From NCBI GenBank assembly GCA_964035795.1, contig OZ038320.1:25546118-25610117 (forward strand): a DNA stretch of 64,000 nt, read 5' to 3'. The notes beneath the pieces were generated by a model. It had not been told where the DNA came from. It searched no databases and saw only the letters and a list, made by a program, of their open reading frames with translations. This document shows, piece after piece, positions 35,120-44,406 of the stretch. This DNA is from Pterobdella sp. o SKG-2022. Taxonomy: Eukaryota; Annelida; Clitellata; Hirudinida; Piscicolidae. A program made the position numbers and the translations under genes. Position 1 is the first letter of the stretch. Every line of letters starts with the position of its first letter.

Positions 35120-36772
35120 ATGTATGAAGACTTTGATAGGACTGACAATTTTCACGATACTTTCAAATTTTTTAAAACTGGTCCATTATCAGAAATTATA
35201 GATATAGATAATTTAGAAGTTTGTTCCAATTTTATACCAACTTTTTAGCAACATGATACAAAATTATGTTTCAAATTAATGTTTCAGAATTCATCTAGAT
35301 ACTGCAAAAAAATTAAACTTCAAAAACCATCAAAAAACTTGGATTTTTTAAATACATTTGAAAATCTTGAAGCTTATGAATTGATTAACCACACAGGTTT
35401 TATTGCTTCAAACAAATAATAATACTTTTAGTTTATTTAGTTTTAAATAAATTCAGGTTTCATAATCATAAAAAATGCTGTTAGCTCATATTTAGAAAAG
35501 AAATTAGTTAAAACAGCTTTAGTTGAAAGTTTGAAAGGAACACATAAAACAAATTTATCACCATATACTAAAAAAGAAGAAATTGAAAACTTATGGGAAA
35601 ATTATAAAAAGTAAAATTAATACACTGTTGAAAGTGTAAATTATATCATTTGAAATTTTTTATAGAGTTGATGGGAAAAAGAAATTGTTAAAGAAGCTCA
35701 GATGGATAACATTTGGATACCATCACAACTGGGACACCAAAGTTGGCAACCCTTTTTGTGTAGCAACTTCATTTAATAACTCGTTGATATAAACCAGGAA
35801 AAAAATTCATTTATTTTTTTTCAAGTAAGATGATATGAATTATTTCAATATAATATTGTCAATTGAAGTAGTTATTAAAAATTAAGCAATAATCTTTAAT
35901 CGGAATGCTCTGTAATTTTAATAAACAAAATTATTTTGAGGTTTTTTAGAATTCTTTTAGTTTGATAATTATTGCAGAATATAGCACTTCTCAATTACTA
36001 TTAAACCTTGTCCAATTTTAAATACATTATCATTCAATAGATTTATATTAAAATATTCTAATAAATGAATCACACATTTTCAGATATATGATGAAAACAA
36101 CAAGTCTGAAGTCCCAGATATTTTGAATGAATTGGCAGAATACTTTGCTGAGTGTTGTAGTTATAGGAACTTTAAAGCAGAAGCAGGCATAATTAATATT
36201 TATCACAACAAGTCTTCCCTCGCTGGTCATGTTGACTATTCTGAACAGGAAAATAACCTTCCACTGATTTCTCTTAGGTTTCATGCTTTGTATATTTTTT
36301 TGAAAAATGTAGTTTAATCTGTGACTTATAATTTTATTTAAGCTCTATATTAAAAAAATTTTTTTTATTAAAATTAAATGATTTTATAAAAAAATAGGTG
36401 TTTATTTTTTATCTGGTTCACTGTTTTCAGATAGGTTCAAACCCTATAATATTTCATAATTTTTTCAATTAAAAAAAATTAATTTTTGATTTATATAGTC
36501 TAGGATGTACAGCAATATTTTTGATTGGTGGAAAAGACAAGTCTACAAAGCCAACTGCTCTTTTTCTAAAATCAGGAGACGTAATCATCATGTCAGGACC
36601 TTCCAGAAGTTGTTACCATGCAGTTCCTCGTATAATCATGAATTCATATGAGCCCCAAGATATTGTCACATGTTATGATGAAATGAATTTAGAGTCTTTT
36701 GATTGGAAAAATTTTGCAAACTTGTTGAAAGAAACTAGAATAAATTTTAATATTAGACAAGTTAACAAATAA
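35120..36772 (+). CDS. ALKBH1: ALKBH1, Fe(II)/2-oxoglutarate nucleic-acid dioxygenase
   Basis: AlkB-family dioxygenase that demethylates tRNA and DNA bases, in nucleus and mitochondria in other animals. Exons: 35120-35218, 35288-35396, 35457-35610, 35666-35741, 36084-36277, 36499-36772; all in phase, 301 aa (human 389, longer at both ends). The ATG at 35120 is the only one in frame; a pair of ATGs 20 bp upstream runs into a stop. Landmarks: FKFFKTG near the start, GFIIIKNAVS, LRWITFGYHHNWDTK, FKAEAGIINIYH. Iron ligands are H195 and D197 (GHVDYSE) and H251 (CYHAVPR). The 2-oxoglutarate/substrate arginines R291 and R297 lie in RINFNIRQV. All catalytic residues are kept. The C-terminal extension of vertebrate ALKBH1 is absent. 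The stop codon overlaps AATAAA (36768-36773). Confidence 0.96.
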
Positions 36773-36793
36773 AAACTGAAATTTTATTTATTG
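36768..36793. terminator. Overlapping polyadenylation signals of ALKBH1 and NDUFB3
   Basis: On the plus strand AATAAA spans the ALKBH1 stop codon (36768-36773). On the minus strand AATAAATAAA (complement of 36783-36792) lies about 56 bp after the NDUFB3 stop. The two genes converge with only 76 bp between stop codons, so their 3' ends must overlap or nearly so. Confidence 0.55.
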
Positions 36794-36848
36794 AACTTAT
36801 TTATCGAAACAAACTACTTATTTAAGAGTTGAGTCACAAAATTTCAAA

Positions 36849-37228
36849 TCAATGCCAGTGTCCTTCAGGCTTAGATTTCGAAATGCCAAGAAATTGATCA
36901 ATAGCAATTGTCAAGGCCATGGCAGGGACTGCCCATTTGAGACCTCTTCCAAAAAGAGACAAACAATTTTTTATGTGACCAGGATAGTTATCAGGATGGT
37001 AACGCCATACTTCATTCCTAAAATTTTAACGCGAACTTTATTCAATAAAGTCTAAGTTATAGAATGTTTTTTCATACAAAATATTATAACCAACCTAAGC
37101 CAGGGATCTTTTAATCCTTTCTCGGCCAATTTTTTTTGTACGTATTCCAATTCTTTTATGCCCTCGACTTTGTATTGTTTCCAGTCGGGACAAACAAATT
37201 TTTCATGTCCTTCGTGACCTCCTCCCAT
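36849..37228 (-). CDS. NDUFB3: NADH:ubiquinone oxidoreductase subunit B3 (NDUFB3/B12)
   Basis: Accessory subunit of mitochondrial complex I, single-pass inner-membrane protein. Two exons, 37228-37095 and 37017-36849, joined in phase 2 at CTTAG|gttgg / tttag|GAATG; 100 aa (human 98). The N-terminus is GHEGHEK (vertebrates are also His-rich here). The conserved core is [28 protein letters not shown] and [11 protein letters not shown] hydrophobic segment ([20 protein letters not shown]) is the membrane span, and the end is PEGHWH. No presequence, as usual for this subunit. Intact. Confidence 0.96.
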
Positions 37229-37576
37229 ATTTAATATTTACGCTTTTTCATACCAAAAGTGAACGTTAGTTTATATAGTTTTTTTGACTAAATTAATCAA
37301 TTCATCTATTTTATAATTTTCATTTTTCGAAAATTGTTATAAATTTTTTGATAAACTTTAAATAATAAGTGATTAGAAACCATTAAAGGCTATACAAATA
37401 ATTACCTAATGAATGATAAGCAATCAGTTACTTTATACTGTATAAAAAATTGAGTTTCAATAGTATTTTAAAGTATTTGAAGTGGAAAAAAAACATTTCA
37501 TTTTGGCTTTACTTGCTCAAACAAATAGTTAATGTGCTGATGATTCGTCCTTCGTGGGCGAAGACAACCACAACAT
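37229..37576. other. Intergenic, 5' flank of NDUFB3
   Basis: AT-rich; presumably holds the NDUFB3 promoter. Nothing else seen before the LINE begins. Confidence 0.4.
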
Positions 37577-38970
37577 CTATTCCTCGGATCTGTGAGTGCG
37601 AAGATGGCTGGTCAAACCAATTTTTGCACTAAATTGCCTTGAGCAGTGTGGACAGAGATACGCTAAAGTAGAAGAGGCAGTACTCACTCTTATTTTGCGA
37701 CGCTGGCGTTTCTGCTCTTGCTCTTCCACACGCCTCGTTTCAAAGCTCGACACACCAGTGGAAACAGTGCTGCGCCAGAAAGTCCGGTCTCAAGCTATTT
37801 CTTGCCAGATGTCCGGATCAATGTTGCATTTTTTTAGAGAAGCCTTCAGTGTGTCCTTATATCGCTTCCTCTGACCTCCAAGAGAGCGCTTGCCTTTAAC
37901 CAGCTCACAGAAAAGCAATCACTTCGGCAGTCATTCGTCGGGAATTCTGAGTACGTGCTCTGCCCACTTGAGCTGAAAGCGCTTGAGAAACGCATGAATA
38001 CTCTCCATTTTAGTTCTTTGGAGTACTTCTGTGTCGGGCACTTTGTTCTGCCAACGGATGCGAAGTAATTTCCGAAGGCATCGCATGTGGAAAGAGTTCA
38101 GCTGTCTGGCGTGACGACTAAACACAGTCCATGTTTCGCATGCGTATAAGTAATGTAGGAAGAATGATTGCACGGTACACTTTCAGCTTGGTCAAAACGC
38201 TGATCCCTCTTTTTTCCCACACCTTCTTTCTTAGTGTGCCGAAGGCTGAGCTGGCTCTTGCGATTCTGTAAAAAACCTCTTTGTCGATAATGACAAAATG
38301 TGACAGTGTGCTGCCGAGGTATATAAAATTTTCTGCCACTGTAAGCTTTTCGCCGTTGACTATGATAACTGGCTCTGTGTAGGAAGCTTTAGGAGCCGGC
38401 TGGTATATCACTTCAGTTTTCTTGATACTTATTGTTAAACCAAAGTTGTTACAAGCTGTGGCGAACCGGTTTAAGCTTTCATGCATAATCGACTGTGTGC
38501 CAGCATTTAATCCGCAGTCGTTAGCACAGAGAAAGTCGCGGGCAATGTCTTTTTTAACTTTGGTTTTTGCCTTAAGTTTACGTGAGTTGAACAGTTTTCC
38601 ATCAGTTCGGAATTTCAAGTTGACTTCAATGTCACCAAGGCGAAAAGAGTCAGTCAGCGTAGCTGAAAACATCATACTAAAAAGAGTTGGAGCAAGAATG
38701 CAGCCCTGTTTTACGCCACTTGTGACTGGAAACGGCTCTGAGTACACCCTACCATCTTGCACTCTGGCTTGCATACCGTCATGAAACTGTCTGACCATAG
38801 TAATAAACTTAGCTGGACAGACGAACTTGGCCATAATCTCCCAGGGTTCTTTTCTGCAGACAATATCGAAAGCCTTCGTCAGGTCCACAAAAGTGGTGTA
38901 AAGACCGACGTTTTGTTTTTGACACTTTTCTTGGAGTTGGCGTGCTGCAAAAATCATGTCGGCTGTGTGA
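37577..38970 (-). mobile_element. LINE with reverse transcriptase and C-terminal C2H2 finger, inactive
   Basis: A long minus-strand block starting near 38957 reads as a reverse transcriptase: FVDLTKAFDIVCR, MVRQFHDGMQARV, SGVKQGCILAPTLFSMMFSA, a DGKLFNSRKLKAKTKVK insertion, FGLTISIKKTEVIYQPAP, NFIYLGSTL. After a frameshift near 38150 come YACETWTVFSRHA, LRKLLRIRWQNKVPDTEVL, GGQRKRYKDTLKASLKKC, and a C-terminal finger LCPHCSRQFSAKIGLTSHLR with a stop at 37577. The family's FADDC catalytic site is CANDC here: an Asp of the metal-binding pair is lost, besides the frameshifts. So the copy is dead, though fairly recent by its long open frame (279 codons). No endonuclease domain remains upstream. 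Confidence 0.9.
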
Positions 38971-39094
38971 CTTAAAATTTAGATTTGTATCAAATATTAT
39001 TCCTGAACATTTAATATTTTTTTGTATAAAATATGAGTATTATTAAAAAAATTCATATTTGTGTTTATATTTTTGAAAAATGTAAAATAAGTTT

Positions 39095-39345
39095 TAGTTG
39101 ATTTTATTATAAGTTCGTTTTTCGAAAACCAGTTATAAATTTTAGTTACTTTATTTATATATTCTATCATATTATATGAGTTTTTATGTTTATGGGAAAT
39201 GAAATAACTATGTCATCAGCATATATTATTGCCATATTTTATATTATTAATTGGAAAATCATTTATGAAAATAAGTAAAAGTAAGGGCCAAGAATAGATC
39301 CTTGAGGAACACCCATGTTAATCATTTTAGAAATTGTATGCCGAT
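39095..39345 (-). mobile_element. Second LINE reverse transcriptase fragment (different family)
   Basis: Minus strand, in shifted frames: MGVPQGSILGP (39315-39345), IFINDFPI and NNIYADDIVISFP (about 39180-39230), i.e. the VPQGSILGP and YADD motifs of Jockey/CR1/L2-like elements. Its QGSILGP differs from the QGCILAP of the adjacent LINE, so this is another family. Confidence 0.75.
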
Positions 39346-39680
39346 TATAAACTGAAAACCTCAAATAATCGATATAACAATATATTATTGTCTTTGAAAA
39401 AGTGATATTTCTTCATTTGCTAAATATTACTTGGTAATTTGCAAAATTCATCGCAACCATATCTCATCCTAGTGAGTTTCCAGAGAAATGCAAACCATAT
39501 ATGTTAATTCCAGTGGTTTTATACTACCGCCATTTACAATCATTTACAAACTTTTTTATTAAGAAATACACGTAAAAGAGCACTAATACGTTTGAAGTAA
39601 ATTTTGGCGCATGAGAGTGTGGTTATGACTGGGATATACCAATTTAATTTTACTAGTATCTGAAAAAAACTTTTGACAGC

Positions 39681-40115
39681 TTATTCGCCACTTTCTTCAT
39701 TGTCGGTTACAACTTGGTTCTCGGAGAGAAGTTTTGTGTTTTCAGATTGCTTTTTCATATAAACTTGCTCGACTTCTTCAATAGTTCCAGGAAGAATGGT
39801 ACCGTCAGTTTCAGGTAAAATAAGAAGTATCAGCGTGCTTGACAATGCGCATATAGTGAATAGAAGAGAAATTCCTATAGGAAATACTGTTATCTGTAGG
39901 AAGTCGCATTGTTTATTAATTCAACTATGGAAAGTTCGATGTACAGTGGTTGAGAGTACTGAATGTTTTTTTTAAAAATTAAAAAATAGTGTCTATCAAC
40001 AAAATAAAATTTCAATTCATCGATATCAAAAACTAAAGTAACCATGTAGGAGGAAAACGAGGCAATCATGAAGCCAAATTGACTGATCACGTAACAAATC
40101 CCGATTGCTTGGTTT
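39681..40115 (-). pseudogene. SLC22-type organic ion transporter, C-terminal fragment
   Basis: Two exons in phase: 40115-40043 (NQAIGICYVISQFGFMIASF) and 39893-39681, encoding one hydrophobic segment (ISLLFTICALSSTLILLIL) followed by PETDGTILPGTIEEVEQVY and a cytosolic tail ending ESGE. RN-x-AxG...S-x-FG...IA and LPET-G-LPxTIEE are the signatures of the last two membrane segments of SLC22 (major facilitator) transporters. I searched the minus strand up to PDRG1 (42868) for the other ten membrane segments and found none. Either the remaining exons have decayed (pseudogene) or they lie across PDRG1 in the 44-kb direction, which is unlikely. The fragment itself is not broken by stops. Confidence 0.6.
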
Positions 40116-41319
40116 CTTAAAAACAATTTTTGAGATTCATTGAATTGTGAGATAAACCCTTGAAATATGCTAAGTTGGATATCCAAGATATGTGAGATTT
40201 TTATTCCATAATATTTTCCTATCACTTGGAAAACTTCCCGCAGGTTGCCTAAAATGCTTAAAAAACATACCTATATATTATTATTTTTAAATGTTCGTTT
40301 TTTATAAACTAAGTTTCGTTTTTCTATGGAACAGAAAATATGGCATGGATCTAAATTTGCATTAAGAGATGTAAAACCTTAAGATTATAATTAATCTCAT
40401 AGGCTTTTATTCCTATTCTACTCATAGCCAACTCACCTATACTCTTTCAATAACGCTGCATATGACAACAAGCTATTCCAATCGTTTCTCATGAACAGCG
40501 TTTAGTGTTGAATACAAAACAGCTATTGCCTAGAAACTGGATTTTTGATCTTATTTTGTTGATAAAATCAAAAAACTTTTTAAAATTTACATATTCAAGC
40601 ACGTAGGACAAAAGTCCAAATTTCACATGCATTCGTTGGCACCTGAAAACTCGGAGCCATTTTGTTGTATTTCATCCTATACAACATTTTTTCCTATTTT
40701 TCTAAATAAATTCAAAGTTTTGAGTTTGGTGATTAATGGGCTTTGATCAAAAAGAAAAAGATAAGACACTCTTAAAGCTTTCACTTTACTGACCAAGTCT
40801 AAAGGCGCTTCCATTAATTTAATTTTCAAGCTCAAGTTTGTTTTCTCATTCCAATGTTGAAAATTATCTCTCAATATTTTTTTGATGTTTTCAGTTTTTG
40901 TGAACCATTACTAATACGGAAAAGCACTTCAGTGTGTTAATTCGATTCAAGAAAACAAAAGATCGGTCATTATATCATTTTATGCAAAACAGAAGCTCTC
41001 GCAGAAAAATTTCAACTATTAAATATATTTTCACTATATCTTATTTCCGAAAAAACTCATTTTGATAAAGCAATTAACAATTAAAAAAAATTATTATTAA
41101 CTCATATTTTTCTTTTAAATGTATTCCACAAACTATTCGTTTTTAATGCTTAAAAAAATTTCAACCATTAAAAATAAATGCAGTTTTATTCAAAATTGGA
41201 GTAGGCTGCATCAAAAAAAGAACCATGAAGCAGGCTTCGAAAAATTTTAGTTTTTTTTTCTTGAAAATATTCATGTATCAGAATTTTTAAATATTCAGAG
41301 ATTGTGCAAAAAGCTTTGT
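40116..41319. other. Intergenic, AT-rich
   Basis: No recognisable exon. A 65-codon open stretch at 40677-40874 (-) shows no family resemblance. Confidence 0.4.
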
Positions 41320-41475
41320 TAGTTGATAAATGTTAGTTTTTTTTCATAAAACTTCTAAAAATGATTATTTCAGTACTTTCACAATTTTTTTGGAGTTCTA
41401 TGATTAGTTCATAAACTAGCACAAAGCTATTCAATATTTTTTGCCTGATCGCGAAGTGCCTGTTGAATTGGGCAG
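41320..41475 (-). repeat. Interspersed repeat, copy B
   Basis: Reverse complement of the repeat at 6577-6730, including GATCGCGAAGTGCCTGTT. Followed (41600-41640) by the segment shared with 20950-20985. Confidence 0.75.
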
Positions 41476-41842
41476 CAACAAAAAGTCTCCACCTTTTCAT
41501 GAGCCAGCTTAATGAGGGTTTTTTGAGTGTGCTGCAAAAAATAACGTTAATAGAAGAATTCTAATATAAAAAAAATATAAACGTTCAATAACAAAATACT
41601 GATCCTTCAGGGAAATGATCTCTGAAAGTATGATCTTATCCTGATATTGATCCTTCAAATGAAAAGTTTCGGCATTAGAATTAAAACAGATATCCTTGTA
41701 AGGTCGATTCCTTAAAGTTATAAAAAGCCAGTGTTAATATTAGTGAATAATAAGAAATCCATCTATCAAGGGCTACTATTTCCACACCGTTTGAACAATT
41801 TTTGCCATAAACTGAGAAATTTACGAAGGGTATTAAAATAGA

Positions 41843-41968
41843 AAACAAACAAACAAACAAACAAACAAACAAACAAACAAACAAACAAACAAACAAACAA
41901 ACAAACAAACAAACAAACAAACAAACAAACAAACAAACAAACAAACAAACAAACAAACAAACAAACAA
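41843..41968. repeat. (CAAA)n microsatellite
   Basis: About 31 uninterrupted CAAA units, 126 bp. Confidence 0.98.
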
Positions 41969-42867
41969 CGAAAATTATTATATTGGCATGAAACTGATTA
42001 AGTCTTCGAGACCACTTTGGAATATATATTTATATATAGTCATTCCTAATATGGCAAATTTTTATTCTTTCCAGCCTCTCACGCTTTATCCTTCAATCCA
42101 CACACACCCAGTCATTCCTTTCATTTACCCCTTCTTTCTTCCCACTAATTTGATTTTCTGAAAAAAAATACTTGAAAGAAAAAAATTCTAAAATTATGTT
42201 TTATGATTATAAGACTTAATCATGAGATAATAAGGTATGAGTAGAAAAAAAAGAGTTTTAAAGTGAAACAATAAATTCAGAAATTCTTTCAAAAGTGTTT
42301 TTAATTAAAAATCTTAAGAATATTCGGTTACATAAAAATATTTGGTTTATTTTGATCAGATAATCATCCGTGACCTGTGAAAAAAGTTAAATAACTGAAA
42401 AATTTATGATTTGTTTGAACATATAATTTCATGAAGTTATTCATTCTAGTGAGGATTTTCAATGATTACAATTTTACAAAAACATTCAACAGAAAGACAA
42501 TTAGAAAATTTATTTTAAATTTCACGAAGCTTTTCGTAATTCGAACTCATATTGTGAAGTTATTTGTTGAACCAAATGCAAAACTATTGATAAGCAGTAC
42601 TATATAAATAATATTCTAAAGATAATTTTACATGCATAAATTTTTTTTAACCTTCAACATTCGGCATTATTCGTCAACTAATCAAATCTGTTTTTGTGAG
42701 TTTGTCGAAATGTATGTTATATGCTTCGGCAAATACTGATAAAAGATCAAAAAATAATCCTTAGTTAACGAAATAAATTTTATAATCCCATAATTTTTTT
42801 TATTGATAAGCTTGTTTGCCGTATAATTTGAATATAGCATATTTCCCAACTTTAGCTATAACTAAAA
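41969..42867. other. Intergenic, 5' flank of PDRG1
   Basis: AT-rich. Contains the reverse copy of the GAAAAGCTTC-core repeat (42521-42562: ACGAAGCTTTTCGTAATTCG). No exon seen. Confidence 0.45.
42521..42562 (-). repeat. GAAAAGCTTC-core dispersed repeat, copy 4 (inverted)
   Basis: Reverse complement reads AATATGAGTTCGAATTACGA AAAGCTTCGTGAAA, matching 22124-22172. Confidence 0.7.
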
Positions 42868-43390
42868 ATGAGTATGGAACGAGTAATGGATGGTCTCTAT
42901 CAGACAGAAAAAGGAGCAGAAGAAGTTATACGACTGAGAAAGAAGTTGGTGATACTTGACAAGCAAAGACAAGAAGGAAGGATGGCTTTGAGGTGTGTAG
43001 TTTGACTTGAAATTCAAACCAAATTTAACAGTTTCACTTTGAAAAAGTACTTAACATGAAAAATTTTTTAGAAATTTGAAAACTCAATGTCAAGATATAA
43101 TTCCAATGTGGTTTGGCAACATGTTTATTCATTTGCCTCAATCAAAAGTGAAAGAAATTATCAATAAAGGTAGAATATCTTTGTAATAATTACAATTTCA
43201 TTATATTTTATCTTCTTTTCAAGATATGGATGTATTGAAAAATGATCTTGAAGACACCAGAAATGAGTTGCATAATAAAGTTAGAGATTTCCAAGATATG
43301 CAATTTCAAGATGAATGGAAAGGATTTGATCTCAAGGCACTTGATAAAGATGAAATGTCAGCAATTAGACATGGGCAAAAAGATATTTGA
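42868..43390 (+). CDS. PDRG1: p53 and DNA damage-regulated protein 1 (PDRG1), prefoldin-like
   Basis: Small beta-type prefoldin-like subunit; in other animals part of the R2TP/prefoldin-like (PAQosome) complex that helps assemble RNA polymerases and PIKK kinases. Exons: 42868-42992, 43072-43169, 43224-43390, in phase; 129 aa (human 133). Layout is helix-turn-helix: an N-terminal coiled coil (GAEEVIRLRKKLVILDKQRQ), the conserved hairpin MWFGNMFIHLPQSKVKEII, and a second coiled coil (DVLKNDLEDTRNELHNKV). It ends KGFDLKALDKDEMSAIRH, matching the human GFNLNPLNQDELKALK end. Poly(A) signal AATAAA at 43526. Ordinary and intact. Confidence 0.95.
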
Positions 43391-43525
43391 AATGTTTTTA
43401 GATGAAATCCTAATGAAACAAAGTTTCATTCCTCAAATGTTGATGATCAACATGCACCTTTTCCAGTGTTACTCATCAGTGGGTAGCATTAAACAAGATT
43501 TTTAAAATCAAAAGAATTTATTCTA

Positions 43526-43531
43526 AATAAA
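43526..43531 (+). terminator. PDRG1 polyadenylation signal
   Basis: AATAAA about 136 nt after the PDRG1 stop. Confidence 0.55.
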
Positions 43532-44304
43532 AATACTTTTGAGAAAACATCTAATTATGAATTTAATGAAGTTACTTTTTTAAGGGGATGTTTATAATTA
43601 TTTCTGTGTCTAAAATTTTTGTTACTCTATTTTTTAGTCTTGCTCATAGCCAATATCTCTTTATATTTCCTATCTACTTCAGAATTGTCATTATCAGAAT
43701 GCTAGTTATTAGTTTAGTAAGAAACTTCTTCTGTTAAATCAATCTCATACATTATTTTATGAAAAAATTTCCAATATTTCCATCAGTATTCTACAAGTTC
43801 CTGAAATTTCATTGAATTAAGATTCAATTTTAATGTTTATTTTAATAAACTATTATTGAAAAATAAAACACGCATATTTCAAATTAAATAACAATAAAAA
43901 AATTTTAAAGTAAATTCATATACATTTGCATTGAATATCTATTTTATAAATCTTTCATGTAGTCAACGTTTTTATCCAAAACAAGTGATCTATTTGAATA
44001 AAAACATGAGTAATGATTATTAAAATTCTAATTTAAAAATAATAAGTTATTTCAAAAATAATTCATAAATTTCTACAAATAAATATGAATCCTTGATAGT
44101 GACTATTAAATAAAGCATCAACGCAATAATCAAAGAATTAGTGGTAAACAAAATAGTGATATAACAAATGACATTGTTTAGTAACGCTAAACAATTTCAA
44201 GCCGTCCCACGTACAAACGACATCATAACTTCTCTTTCTTGATTCCCTATTATAACCTGAGAGTGGTTTTATCATTTTATTCTACAATGAAATACGATTC
44301 TGTG
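43532..44304. other. Intergenic between convergent PDRG1 and SIN3
   Basis: About 0.8 kb of AT-rich DNA; no exon, RNA gene or repeat recognised. Confidence 0.45.
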
Positions 44305-44310
44305 TTTATT
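44305..44310 (-). terminator. SIN3 polyadenylation signal
   Basis: AATAAA on the minus strand about 100 nt after the SIN3 stop codon. Confidence 0.55.
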
Positions 44311-44406
44311 ATATATTAAGTTATTAGATTGAGTTTAATATGTCAAATGGAACATTGAAGCTTAAAAATATTATAAATTTACCTTAAAAACGAACACAAA
44401 AGGGGG

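Noticed and set aside
38422..38784. Plus-strand open frame of 120 codons
   Set aside because: Antisense shadow of the LINE reverse transcriptase.
41681..41968. Open frame coding FVCL repeats
   Set aside because: Translation of the (CAAA)n microsatellite.
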